Under the pieces are notes generated by a model. The model was not told where the DNA came from and made no database searches. It saw only the letters and a list, made by a program, of their open reading frames with translations. Below are positions 8,848-16,477 of a stretch of 64,000 nt of DNA, one piece after another. The DNA lies in assembly GCA_015075515.1 (NCBI GenBank), contig JABTUE010000004.1, positions 1-64,000 on the forward strand. Reading direction: 5' to 3'. A program made the position numbers and the translations under genes. Within the stretch, counting starts at the first letter, position 1. Every line of letters begins with the position of its first letter. This stretch comes from Planctomycetota bacterium (GTDB lineage: Bacteria; Planctomycetota; UBA8742; UBA2392).

Positions 8848-9708
8848 ATGAAGACACTGTTGACAGCGATTGCCGCGGCTCTGCTGGGCGGCGGCGCGGC
8901 CGTTGGCGCCGTTGCTTCCGGCCTGGTGCCGGTGCCGGCACCGGAAACCACGGCCCGGCGCGCGCCGGCGGCCCCGGCGGCTGAACCCGCAGCCCAGCCC
9001 GGCGCCGACCACACGGCGGAACTGAACGACCTGAAGTCGCGCATCCGCGAGCTGGAACTGGCGGCCACGCGCGCCACGCCGGCGACGCCGAACAAGGAAC
9101 TGGCGGCCCTGCGCGCCGAACTGGACGAACTCAAGCGCCGCCCGGCCCCCGCCGCCAAGCCCGCCGAAACCGTCGTTGCACCCAGGGAAGGCCCCGCGCC
9201 CACCGAGCCGGCCTTTGAGGAATCCGTGCGCGCGGTCTACGCCAAGATGGAGGCCGAGCGCGTGGAACAGCGCCGGCTGGACCGCCAGGCCGCACGCGTG
9301 GCGCAGCTTGAGGAAAGCAAAAAGCGCATTGCCGAAACCACCCCGCGCTTTGTGGAAAGCCAGGCCCAGCGTCTGAACCTGGACGCCACCCAGGTGGCCG
9401 CTGTCAGCAACGCGCTGGTGGCCCACCTTCAGGCCCGTGCCGAACTGGACAGCGAACGCCAGGGCATGCGCATTGACGACCAGGAAATTGACAACGCGGC
9501 CTTTGAGGAGCGCGAAAAGGCGCTCAACGACGCCGCGCTGGCAGCGTTGACGGCGACGCTGCCCAAGGAAACCGCCGAACAGTTGCTGCGCACGGCCAAC
9601 CGCATGAGTGGCGGGCCCGGCCGTTTCGGCCAGGGCGGGCCGGGTCAGGGCAACGGCCAGGGCGGGTTTGTGCCGCCGGGTCGTCGTGGCGGTGGCGGCA
9701 ACAACTGA
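8848..9708 (+). CDS. Secreted coiled-coil protein with Gly-rich tail
   Basis: A 286-residue protein with a signal-like amino end (MKTLLTAIAAALLGGGAAVG), an Ala/Pro-rich linker, a heptad-like region near 50-85 (LNDLKSRIRELEL), a long charged helical segment near 130-250, and a Gly-rich end (GGPGRFGQGGPGQGNGQ, then GRRGGGGNN). AGGAG precedes the ATG. The helical part resembles Spy/CpxP-like periplasmic adaptors only loosely. No named family or enzymatic motif is visible. Confidence 0.65.
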   Translation: MKTLLTAIAAALLGGGAAVGAVASGLVPVPAPETTARRAPAAPAAEPAAQPGADHTAELNDLKSRIRELELAATRATPATPNKELAALRAELDELKRRPAPAAKPAETVVAPREGPAPTEPAFEESVRAVYAKMEAERVEQRRLDRQAARVAQLEESKKRIAETTPRFVESQAQRLNLDATQVAAVSNALVAHLQARAELDSERQGMRIDDQEIDNAAFEEREKALNDAALAALTATLPKETAEQLLRTANRMSGGPGRFGQGGPGQGNGQGGFVPPGRRGGGGNN

Positions 9709-9740
9709 CAGACCGGGCGCGCAATCTTTTCGTGCATTCT

Positions 9741-9772
9741 ACCCCGCCGGGGCTTATCCTGACCGGCGGGGT
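9741..9772 (+). terminator. Hairpin between coiled-coil gene and next ORF (terminator or RBS-occluding)
   Basis: A ten-pair inverted repeat ACCCCGCCGG/CCGGCGGGGT (9741-9750 and 9763-9772) with a 12-base loop, followed by only a short T stretch. It ends 6 bases before the ATG at 9779, so it could sequester that ribosome-binding site rather than terminate. Confidence 0.5.
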
Positions 9773-9778
9773 TTGCGT

Positions 9779-10321
9779 ATGGATCGGCGCGACATCAAGC
9801 TGGCGGCCCTGATGACTCTGCTGGTGTGCGGCATTGTGGCCGCGCTGTGGGTGGCCTGGGGCAAGCCTAACCGCCGCCATCGCCAATCGCTCGAGTGCAG
9901 GGTGCTGACCAAGCCCGAGCAAAAGCCGGCCAGGGCCCGCGCGGAGACCAGACAGGACCGACCTGAAGCCCCGTTGCCCGCGCCGGTTGTGCAGGAGCCG
10001 GCCACGCCGGTTTCCACGTTGCCCGCGCCGGCCGCTGCCGCGCCGACGGAAGAACGCCACGTGCTTGTGCTGGACTTTGTGCGCAAAGACCTTCAGACCG
10101 TGGTTCACTACATCGGGTTGCGAACCGGCCTGAACGTGGTTGTGGAAGGAACCATCGCGGCCGAGATCACCACGATCCAGCGCCGCGTGTTGCCCAAAGA
10201 CGTGTCCGACGAAGACCTGCGCCTTGCGGGTCTGGAAATGCTGGAACCCATCTGCAAGGCCAACGATCTGGAACTCGTGCGGGACGGCCAGTTTGTGATT
10301 ATCAAGCAGCGCCGGCGCTGA
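9779..10321 (+). CDS. Membrane-anchored protein with secretin-type short N-domain
   Basis: A 180-residue protein with one transmembrane helix (about residues 8-27), a Pro/Ala-rich linker, and a C-terminal domain from about 97. Its pattern, LDFVRKDLQTVVHYIGLRTGLNVVVEG, ends in QFVIIKQ, as in STN/N0 domains of secretins. No pore domain follows. It is the second small secretin-like protein in this region. A hairpin at 9741-9772 abuts its start, which could limit translation. Confidence 0.65.
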   Translation: MDRRDIKLAALMTLLVCGIVAALWVAWGKPNRRHRQSLECRVLTKPEQKPARARAETRQDRPEAPLPAPVVQEPATPVSTLPAPAAAAPTEERHVLVLDFVRKDLQTVVHYIGLRTGLNVVVEGTIAAEITTIQRRVLPKDVSDEDLRLAGLEMLEPICKANDLELVRDGQFVIIKQRRR

Positions 10322-10394
10322 TCCGGCGTAAGTTTCTGCCCGGCAGGGGAACCCATTACCGGCCCGCCGGGTCTGTTGTCTGTCGCGCCCGCGT

Positions 10395-10466
10395 TGCGGG
10401 CGTGGCTTGTTTACCAACTGCGGGCGTGGCTTGTTTACCAACTGCGGGCGTGGCTTGTTTACCGAC
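10395..10466 (+). repeat. Three tandem 24-bp direct repeats
   Basis: The unit TGCGGGCGTGGCTTGTTTACCAAC is present at 10395-10418, 10419-10442 and 10443-10466. The third copy has a single change (ACCGAC). It ends 32 bases before the next ATG, so it may be an operator array or 5'-leader repeat. Confidence 0.9.
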
Positions 10467-10498
10467 TGAATGTCTAAAAACGATTTCCGGAGACGAAC

Positions 10499-11932
10499 AT
10501 GAAGCGTGTGCTGGCAGCACTGGTTGCCGTTGCCCTGTTTAGATCGCTGGCTGTGACGGCCCAGGAAGCCCCCGGGCCGACCGAGACCCAGCCCGACAAG
10601 AACACCGAAAAGAAGACCGATTCCGCGCCGGCGCCCAACATTGCCGCGCCGGTGCCGGGCAAGTTCAAGGTCGCCACTCTGGCTGACCTCAAGCTGACCG
10701 ACGAAGCACGCAAGAAAGACCTGCTGTTCACCGCCGTGTTCCCCGATGCCGAGGGCAGGTTTCCGGTCGTGATCGGCAGCGGCATCGGCACGGCCTTGCC
10801 GACGTACTGGGCCAGCCACGGTTACGTGGTGCTTCTGCCGGTGCACGCCGACCAGCAGATGGGGGCCGGCGGCCGCGGCGGTCGCGGCATGGATGCCGGC
10901 GCGATTTTTGACCAGCTTGACACCGACAAGGACGGGTTTCTGTCGGAAGAGGAAATCCCGGCCCTGCTGGCTGACCGCATCAAGGACGCCGACACCGACA
11001 AGGACGGCAAGATCAGCAAGGACGAGTTCACCCGCGCGCTGGGCAACATGGCGCCGGGCGGCCGCGGCGGCGCCCAGCCGCCGGCACCCGAACAGCCGCG
11101 CCCCGCGCCCGCGCCGGGCGGCCCCAAAGAAGACGATTTCAGCCTGATCCCCGGCGCCGGCGCCGCGACGTTGCTGGACGAGCCGGCGCCTCCTCCGGCC
11201 CCGCGCGGTGGCCAGGGCCGCGGCCCGGGTCGCGGCCAGGGCGGCGGCATGTTCGGCGCGCGCGAAAGCCTTGAGGGCGGCGTGGATCGCGTCAAGGATT
11301 TCGTGCTGCTGCTGGATAACCTGGGCAGGCTGGGCGAACTCAACGCCGGGCTCAAGGGCAAGGCCGACCCCGAAAAGGTGGCCGTGGTCGGGCACGGATT
11401 TGGTGCCTGGGCCGCGGGCGTGATCGGCGGCGCGACCGTGGATCTGGCCGAAGACAAAAAGGCCCAGAGTCTTCTGGACAAGCGCGTGGACGCGATCATC
11501 CAGCTTTCGGGGCGCGGCAGCGGCGCGCCCGGACTGACCAAAGAGAGCTTCAAGGGCCTGAAACTGCCGATGCTGACCATGACCGGCAGCAACGACACCA
11601 ACCCCCGCGCCGAGGGCCAGGGCCCCGACTGGAAACGCGAGGCTTTTGCCGGCGCGCCCGAAGGCGGCAAGTTTCACGTGGTGATTGACGGCGCCAGCGC
11701 CCCCAGCTTCACCGGCGTGCTGGCCGGCGAAGGTCCCCCGCGCGCGGGCGGCCGCGGCGGCCAGGCTCCGGCGCCCAGCGAAGCCGAAAAGGCGATCTTC
11801 GGCTGGGTCAAGTCGGCCACGCTGCGCTTTCTGGACAGCGCGCTCAAGGGCGACGAGTCCGGCGCCGCGTGGTTCAACGCCGAGGCCCTGAAGTCCGCCA
11901 CCGGCGGCAAGCTGGCGGTCGAGAAAAAGTAG
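10499..11932 (+). CDS. Secreted alpha/beta-hydrolase-like protein with inserted EF-hand pair; catalytic residues missing
   Basis: A 477-residue exported protein (signal peptide to about residue 21, ending TAQ). FPVVIGSGIG, ASHGYVVLLPVHAD and the elbow AVVGHGFGAW follow the PAF-acetylhydrolase/dienelactone hydrolase pattern. Two canonical EF-hand loops are inserted at residues 141-152 (DTDKDGFLSEEE) and 165-176 (DTDKDGKISKDE), flanked by Gly/Pro-rich linkers. The nucleophile Ser is replaced by Gly300 (GHGFG instead of GHSFG), and the position of the catalytic His is Ala401 (GASAPSF instead of GAxHxSF). It therefore looks like a calcium-binding pseudo-hydrolase. CGGAGA precedes the ATG. Confidence 0.75.
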   Translation: MKRVLAALVAVALFRSLAVTAQEAPGPTETQPDKNTEKKTDSAPAPNIAAPVPGKFKVATLADLKLTDEARKKDLLFTAVFPDAEGRFPVVIGSGIGTALPTYWASHGYVVLLPVHADQQMGAGGRGGRGMDAGAIFDQLDTDKDGFLSEEEIPALLADRIKDADTDKDGKISKDEFTRALGNMAPGGRGGAQPPAPEQPRPAPAPGGPKEDDFSLIPGAGAATLLDEPAPPPAPRGGQGRGPGRGQGGGMFGARESLEGGVDRVKDFVLLLDNLGRLGELNAGLKGKADPEKVAVVGHGFGAWAAGVIGGATVDLAEDKKAQSLLDKRVDAIIQLSGRGSGAPGLTKESFKGLKLPMLTMTGSNDTNPRAEGQGPDWKREAFAGAPEGGKFHVVIDGASAPSFTGVLAGEGPPRAGGRGGQAPAPSEAEKAIFGWVKSATLRFLDSALKGDESGAAWFNAEALKSATGGKLAVEKK

Positions 11933-11950
11933 TCGCGGGTCAAACACCAG

Positions 11951-11980
11951 CGGCGCGGGCCTTGTGCCCGCGCCGTTTTC
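11951..11980 (+). terminator. Rho-independent terminator
   Basis: A ten-pair stem CGGCGCGGGC/GCCCGCGCCG (11951-11960 and 11966-11975) followed by TTTTCGTG. It lies between convergent genes ending at 11932 and 11992 and may serve both. Confidence 0.8.
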
Positions 11981-11991
11981 GTGCCGCGCCG

Positions 11992-13095
11992 CTATCGCGT
12001 GTAGCTGACGTGACAGCGTTCGGTTTCGGCCCCGGCTTCGCAGGCTGTGACGCGGCCGGCACCGGCGGCGGTCTCGTCGGCGGCCAGGGCGTAGCTGGCC
12101 ATCAACGCCGGGGCATAACGGGCGAACAGTTCGCGGCTGCAGAACCAGTCCACGGCCACAATGCCGTCGGCGTCGCGCACGACAAAGCCCACGGTTTCCG
12201 GGTGGGCCGCCGCGCGCAAAAGAGCCATGTGGTCGCGCGTGTCGGCCGCGGCAATGCCCGCGCGGATTGAGGCCGACTCCGCGGCGCCCAGTCGCCGGTT
12301 GAACGCCGCGACGCGGGCCAGAACCGACGTGGCGCGGGCGCCGCCGGCGGCCAGCGCGCGGGTGCGCAGGTCCACCATCGGCAGTTTGTCGTCCATGCGG
12401 AACTCGCCGGCTTTGGCCCCGGGGTCTTCGGTCTTGCGTTCGCCCTCGACGGGCTGCACAGGCAGGTTGTAGTCCACCGTGCGCGGCGGGATGACCTCGC
12501 CGGCGCAGATCACGCGGTCTTTGCGGCCGCCCAGCAGCAGTTCGCCGGCCACACACAGCACGGGCCGGTCGCCTTCGTTGTGTACGCGCACAAAGCCGTC
12601 GCGGGGGTGTTCACTGACGCGGCATTTACCCTCGGCCATTGCCTGGCGCAGGCTGACCACGTTGCTGGTAACCGGCGGCGACCCGCCGCGCAGGGGCTGC
12701 ACGCGCAGCTTGCCGACATGGATTTCGGGGCCGAGCACCACCGCCGCGGGCAACCGGTAGCCCGCCGGAAGTTCCGTCAGCGGCGGCTCGGGCTGCTTGG
12801 GCGGCGGTGCCGGTTCGGGTCTGGCCAGCGGCGGCGGGGCAAGGTCAAGCGGTTGGGGCGGTGTCGGCGGGGCTTCAGGCTCGGCGGGCCGGGGGCGCGA
12901 CGGCTGTGGCGTCGGCGCGGGCTGCGGTTCGGCCTTTGGCGCGGCGGGGGCCGGTTTTGCCGGCGCGAATGCCTGGGCGATTTCGGGCTGTGGCGCCGCC
13001 GGACGCGACGCGATCACTGCCGCCAGCGGCACAGCGCCCACGCCGATGGCAACGGCAAAGCCCAGAAAGAACTTGCGAACGGAATCGTCTGCCAC
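11992..13095 (-). CDS. Membrane-anchored ARPP-1-like domain protein with Pro-rich linker
   Basis: A 367-residue protein. One hydrophobic helix lies near the amino end (FFLGFAVAIGVGAVPLAAVI), followed by a roughly 75-residue Pro/Ala-rich stretch. A C-terminal domain includes VRVHNEGDRPVLCVAGELLLGGRKDRVI. That pattern resembles the ARPP-1 domain (ARG/rhodanese-phosphatase-associated), whose biochemical role is not established. The GTG at 13095 has GGAG six bases upstream and is preferred over a GTG at 13137. A terminator separates it from the upstream selenoprotein gene. Confidence 0.65.
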   Translation of the reverse strand: MADDSVRKFFLGFAVAIGVGAVPLAAVIASRPAAPQPEIAQAFAPAKPAPAAPKAEPQPAPTPQPSRPRPAEPEAPPTPPQPLDLAPPPLARPEPAPPPKQPEPPLTELPAGYRLPAAVVLGPEIHVGKLRVQPLRGGSPPVTSNVVSLRQAMAEGKCRVSEHPRDGFVRVHNEGDRPVLCVAGELLLGGRKDRVICAGEVIPPRTVDYNLPVQPVEGERKTEDPGAKAGEFRMDDKLPMVDLRTRALAAGGARATSVLARVAAFNRRLGAAESASIRAGIAAADTRDHMALLRAAAHPETVGFVVRDADGIVAVDWFCSRELFARYAPALMASYALAADETAAGAGRVTACEAGAETERCHVSYTR

Positions 13096-13176
13096 GGCCG
13101 TCTCCACGGCCTCGGTGCAGAACCCCGGGAAGGGCACCCCTGCAAACGGGCGGCGGCGCGCAAGGTTCAGCGGCGG

Positions 13177-13216
13177 CCAAATGCAAGGCGCCGGAGCCCT
13201 TGCGGCCTCCGGCGCC
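13177..13216 (-). terminator. Rho-independent terminator after selenoprotein gene
   Basis: A ten-pair stem GGCGCCGGAG/CTCCGGCGCC (13187-13196 and 13207-13216), followed on the minus strand by TTGCATTTGG. It lies 18 bases after the stop at 13234. Confidence 0.7.
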
Positions 13217-13233
13217 CGCGTGTTGTGCCGGGT

Positions 13234-14292
13234 TTACTTGCCCTCGGCCTTGAGCTGTTCGCGGTGGTAGTCCGCGTAGCCCTTGGCGGTTTCGGCCGCG
13301 GCCGTGCCCGCGTGATCCTTGACCAGCTTGTCAAAGAACGCGATGCACTTCTTGCGGAACTCGGCCATCACCTTGGGGTCGTTCAGGTCCAGGTCGCCCG
13401 CGCCCCAATCCAGGTCGCGCATGCCGATCAGCAGCGCGCGGCGGGCGGCAATTTCCTTCTGGGCGTCCTTGTCCTGGGCCAGTTTCTTCAGGCGCTCGGC
13501 GGCGTCTTCGGTGTCTTCACAGCCCTTGTACGCGCCGGCCAGAAGTTTCAGCACGGCCTCGCAGGTCGCGTAGTCTTTTTGCACTTCGGCCATTTCGGCG
13601 TGGCGCAGCAGCGCGCGCACGCGGGTTTCGACGCGCTCCAGAATGTACTGGGCGTCGGCCTGGGCGGTTTCGTTGAAGTCGCCTTCGGCGACCGCCGTGG
13701 CCAGCTTGACGGCCTCGGCGAACTGTTTTTTGGCAAAGGCTTTGGCGGCGGGCTCAACCTCGCTGGCGACCTTGTCGCGTCCCAGCCCCGGGTATTTGAC
13801 CTTGGCCAGTTCTTTTTCGATCACCTCGTCGTAGCCCTTGGCACCCTTGAAGATGATCTTGCCGTCCACGCCGATCACCCACACCTGCGGCAGGCTCTGG
13901 GCCGGGTAGTTGTCCGCCCAGGTGCCGTCCAAGGCAATCGGGTATTCGATCTTGTGCTTGGCGACCAGTTCTTCGATCTGGGCCAGCGGGTGGGCCTGGC
14001 AATACAGGGTAAAGACATGCAGGCCTTTGGGCCCGTATTCCTTGTGCAGCTCGTTCATATGCGGCAACTGCCGGATGCAGGGCCCTCAGTTGATGCCCCA
14101 GCTCTTGAGCAGAATCACGTCGCCGCGCAGGTCGCTGAACCTGGGTACCGCCGGGGTGTTGATCCAGTTGCCGATTTCAAGGTCGGCGGCTTCGTCGCCG
14201 ACTTTCAGCCCGGGTTCGGCGGGCTTTTCTTCCTGGGCGGCCAGCGGCGCGCACACAAGCGCGGCCAGCAGCCCGATCATCAGGGTTTTCAT
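13234..14292 (-). CDS. Thioredoxin/TlpA-like selenoprotein (UGPC motif), in-frame UGA read as selenocysteine
   Basis: Read through an in-frame UGA at 14088-14086 this gene encodes 352 residues. There is a signal peptide (residues 1-20, ending APLAAQ), a TlpA-like thioredoxin domain, and a helical C-terminal half. Codon 69 is UGA in the context KSWGIN-U-GPCIRQLPHMNEL, exactly where TlpA proteins have WAxWCGPC, so Sec replaces the first redox Cys and Cys72 is the partner. Downstream motifs (IEYPIALDG, SLPQVWVIGVDGKI) continue the same fold and frame. The ATG at 14292 has GGAG upstream. tRNA-Sec and selA occur at 62.8-64 kb. Without Sec decoding it would be two broken pieces. It is probably an extracytoplasmic thiol oxidoreductase or peroxidase; the substrate is unknown. 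Confidence 0.85.
14062..14088 (-). promoter_or_regulatory. Sec UGA codon with candidate bacterial SECIS hairpin
   Basis: The UGA (14088-14086) is followed after 12 bases by CGGC-AGUU-GCCG (14073-14062). The apical loop starts 17 bases after UGA and has G as its second base, within the usual limits for a bacterial SECIS bound by SelB. The stem is short (4 pairs plus possible outer pairs), so the structure needs folding support. Confidence 0.5.
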
Positions 14293-14396
14293 CGCCAGTT
14301 CTCCGTTTGCACCGGCCCACACGGTAGTACGGACAGACCGGGTATGCGAGGCCGGGGATTTGGCAGAAGAAACCCGCGGCCGTATGGTGATGGCGT

Positions 14397-14483
14397 GCCC
14401 GGGTGGCGGAACTGGCAGACGCTGGGGACTTAAAATCCCCTGGGGGGTAAACCCCCGTGCGGGTTCAATCCCCGCCCCGGGCA
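14397..14483 (+). tRNA. tRNA-Leu (anticodon UAA)
   Basis: The seven-pair acceptor GCCCGGG/CCCGGGC, D arm, anticodon stem GGGGA/TCCCC with loop CTTAAAA (anticodon TAA), long class II variable arm and T loop TTCAATC are all present. Discriminator A is at 14483, and CCA is encoded at 14484-14486. Confidence 0.95.
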
Positions 14484-14542
14484 CCATGTTGCCGCATGGG
14501 CGGCGGGCGCTAAACTCGGCCTGAACACCAGAGGAACCCGCC

Positions 14543-15046
14543 GTGTCCAAGCAGATCCTGCGCTGTACCGTCAATGGCCGTGCCGTCGAGGTTGCCTGCG
14601 AGCCCTGGCATACGCTGGCCAATGTGCTGCGCAACGAGCTGAACCTGACCGGCACCAAGATCGGCTGCGACATGGGCACCTGCGGCTGCTGCACCGTGCA
14701 CATTGACGGCCGTGCGCGCCTGAGCTGTCTGACGCTGGCGCTGGAATGCCAGGGCGCGCGCATCGGCACGATTGAGGGCCTGAACGAGTACGAGATGCAC
14801 CCGCTGCAAAAGGCGTTTGCCGAATGCGGCGGCAGCCAGTGCGGGTTCTGTACGCCCGGCTTCATCATGAAGAGCTGCGCGCTGCTGGCCGAAAACCCCG
14901 ACCCGACGCGCGAGGAAATCCGCGCCGCTCTGGCGGGCAACCTGTGCCGGTGCACGGGTTTTGTGAAGATCTACGATGCCGTCGAGCGCGCGGCGGGCGA
15001 ACTGCGCCAGGCAAACACCCGCGCGCCGGTTAAGGCCCCGCGCTAG
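14543..15046 (+). CDS. Molybdenum hydroxylase small [2Fe-2S] subunit (HcrC/CoxS-like)
   Basis: A 167-residue iron-sulfur subunit of the xanthine dehydrogenase superfamily. The plant-type cluster motif is GCDMGTCGCCTVHIDGRARLSC near residues 42-65, and the second cluster motif is CGFCTPGF, then GNLCRCTGF near 105-145. It relays electrons from the Mo centre to the FAD subunit. GTG start. It is closest in organisation to the gamma subunit of 4-hydroxybenzoyl-CoA reductase, given the beta subunit encoded at 18977-20044. It is separated from its large subunit by a glycosyltransferase gene, which is unusual. Confidence 0.9.
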   Translation: MSKQILRCTVNGRAVEVACEPWHTLANVLRNELNLTGTKIGCDMGTCGCCTVHIDGRARLSCLTLALECQGARIGTIEGLNEYEMHPLQKAFAECGGSQCGFCTPGFIMKSCALLAENPDPTREEIRAALAGNLCRCTGFVKIYDAVERAAGELRQANTRAPVKAPR

Positions 15047-15100
15047 CCTTCCATCGGACGACTGGTTGCTGGCCGCGCGGCAGCCTTTGTTGGGGGGCCT

Positions 15101-16477
15101 GTGGGTTCCGAAGACTCGGCCGTTGCCGTCAAACCGCTGTGGACCGTGCTGCGCCGCCTGGAGTTTCCGCTGGGCGTGACGGTGGTTTCGTTTTTCATCC
15201 TGCTGCTTCTGACCATCAGCATCCTCATGCCCGCCGTGGACTGGCCGACACAGCCGCGGGACTACACCCATATGTTTGACGGCGCCGTGCGCATGGTGCT
15301 GGGCAGCGATCTGTACCACGGCAAGAAGCAGGGCTGGGATCCGTTCTATTGTTACCCGCCGACCTGCGCGGCGCTGGTGGCGCCGCTGGCCTCGACACAC
15401 GTGAACCTGGCGCTTTCGTTCTGGTCGGCGCTGCACCCGTTCTTTGCGGTGCTGCTGGTGTATTTTTCGGGGCTGCTGTTCGGTCTGAGCACGCGCCGGC
15501 AGTGGCTGGCGCTTTGCGCCATATCGGCGATTGCGCTGTTTTCGCCGTTTTCCCAAGAGTTCGTCGAAGGCCAGGTGAATGTCTTTGTCACCGTGCTGGT
15601 GGTCGCGGGGCTTCTGCTGCTGCGCCGGGATCGCGTTGTCGCCGGGGCGCTTTTGCTGGCGCTGGCCACACACATCAAGGTTACGCCCGGCATTCTGCTG
15701 CTGGTTCTGCTGGTCACGCGCCAGTGGCGGGCCGCCGGCTGGATGTGCGCCCACGGTCTGTGGCTGGCGCTGGTGCCGCTGGTGTGGATGGTGCCGGCGC
15801 TTGGGCCGGTAAACGGTTTTGTCCACAACGTGGACATGCACGTGTACTTTGTGCGCGATATTGTTTTGACGGCTGTGTTCAAGGGCCAGTACATGGATTT
15901 TTCCATGTACCGCTGGGCCAACCTGTCTGTTCCGGGCACGCTGCACCGGCTGTTTGACGACAACGCGGTTGTCGCCGCCGGCTCGCTGTCGCCCGGTGCG
16001 GTGCTGTTTGGGCTGCCGCCGGCGCTGCTGGACTGGGTGGCGCGCCTGGTGGCGCTGGCCATGCTGGGTGGCGGCGTGTTTGTGCTGCGCCGCGCGTCTT
16101 CGGGTGTCGCGGTCACGGGCACGGCGCTGCTGGTGTGGCTGGGGTTTCAGCTTGGCAACCTGGTGTGCTGGGAGCACCATCTGCTTTCACTGGTGCCGCT
16201 GTTCGCGTTTCTGATGGTGATGCAGTGGCCCCGCAAGGAGGCCTGGATCCTGCTGCTGGCGGGCGCAATGTTTCTGGTATTGTCTCTGCCCAGACTATGG
16301 GAGATGGCGCCGTTGTTCATGCTGGCGCCGGTGGACAACGAAGACCTGGTGCGAAACGGCAAGTACGGTGTAAGCACGCTGGTTGTGCTTGCCTTCTGGG
16401 CGGTTTCGCTTTACCACGCGTGGAAGCACGCCGTCCCGACCGGGCCGGCGGCGCAAGGCAAGGAGTCGGTGACATGA
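15101..16477 (+). CDS. GT87-type integral membrane glycosyltransferase
   Basis: A 458-residue protein with about ten membrane segments. Features typical of GT87/DUF2029 polyprenol-phosphate mannosyltransferase-like enzymes are YTHMFDGAVRMVLGSDLYHGKKQGWDPFYCYPP near residues 45-80, and LALATHIKVTPGILLLVLL near 185-205. It would transfer a sugar from a polyprenyl phosphate to a periplasmic acceptor. GTG start. Its stop overlaps the ATG of the following large subunit (ATGA), so it is translationally coupled to an unrelated enzyme. Confidence 0.8.
   Translation: MGSEDSAVAVKPLWTVLRRLEFPLGVTVVSFFILLLLTISILMPAVDWPTQPRDYTHMFDGAVRMVLGSDLYHGKKQGWDPFYCYPPTCAALVAPLASTHVNLALSFWSALHPFFAVLLVYFSGLLFGLSTRRQWLALCAISAIALFSPFSQEFVEGQVNVFVTVLVVAGLLLLRRDRVVAGALLLALATHIKVTPGILLLVLLVTRQWRAAGWMCAHGLWLALVPLVWMVPALGPVNGFVHNVDMHVYFVRDIVLTAVFKGQYMDFSMYRWANLSVPGTLHRLFDDNAVVAAGSLSPGAVLFGLPPALLDWVARLVALAMLGGGVFVLRRASSGVAVTGTALLVWLGFQLGNLVCWEHHLLSLVPLFAFLMVMQWPRKEAWILLLAGAMFLVLSLPRLWEMAPLFMLAPVDNEDLVRNGKYGVSTLVVLAFWAVSLYHAWKHAVPTGPAAQGKESVT

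Noticed and set aside
10395..10466. CRISPR array
   Set aside because: The three units are contiguous with no spacers, and no cas genes are present.
9524..12556. A 1010-codon open frame on the minus strand
   Set aside because: It runs antisense to three good plus-strand genes with signal peptides and Shine-Dalgarno sites, has Arg/Pro/Gly-rich low-complexity translation and no domain. It is a GC-rich shadow.
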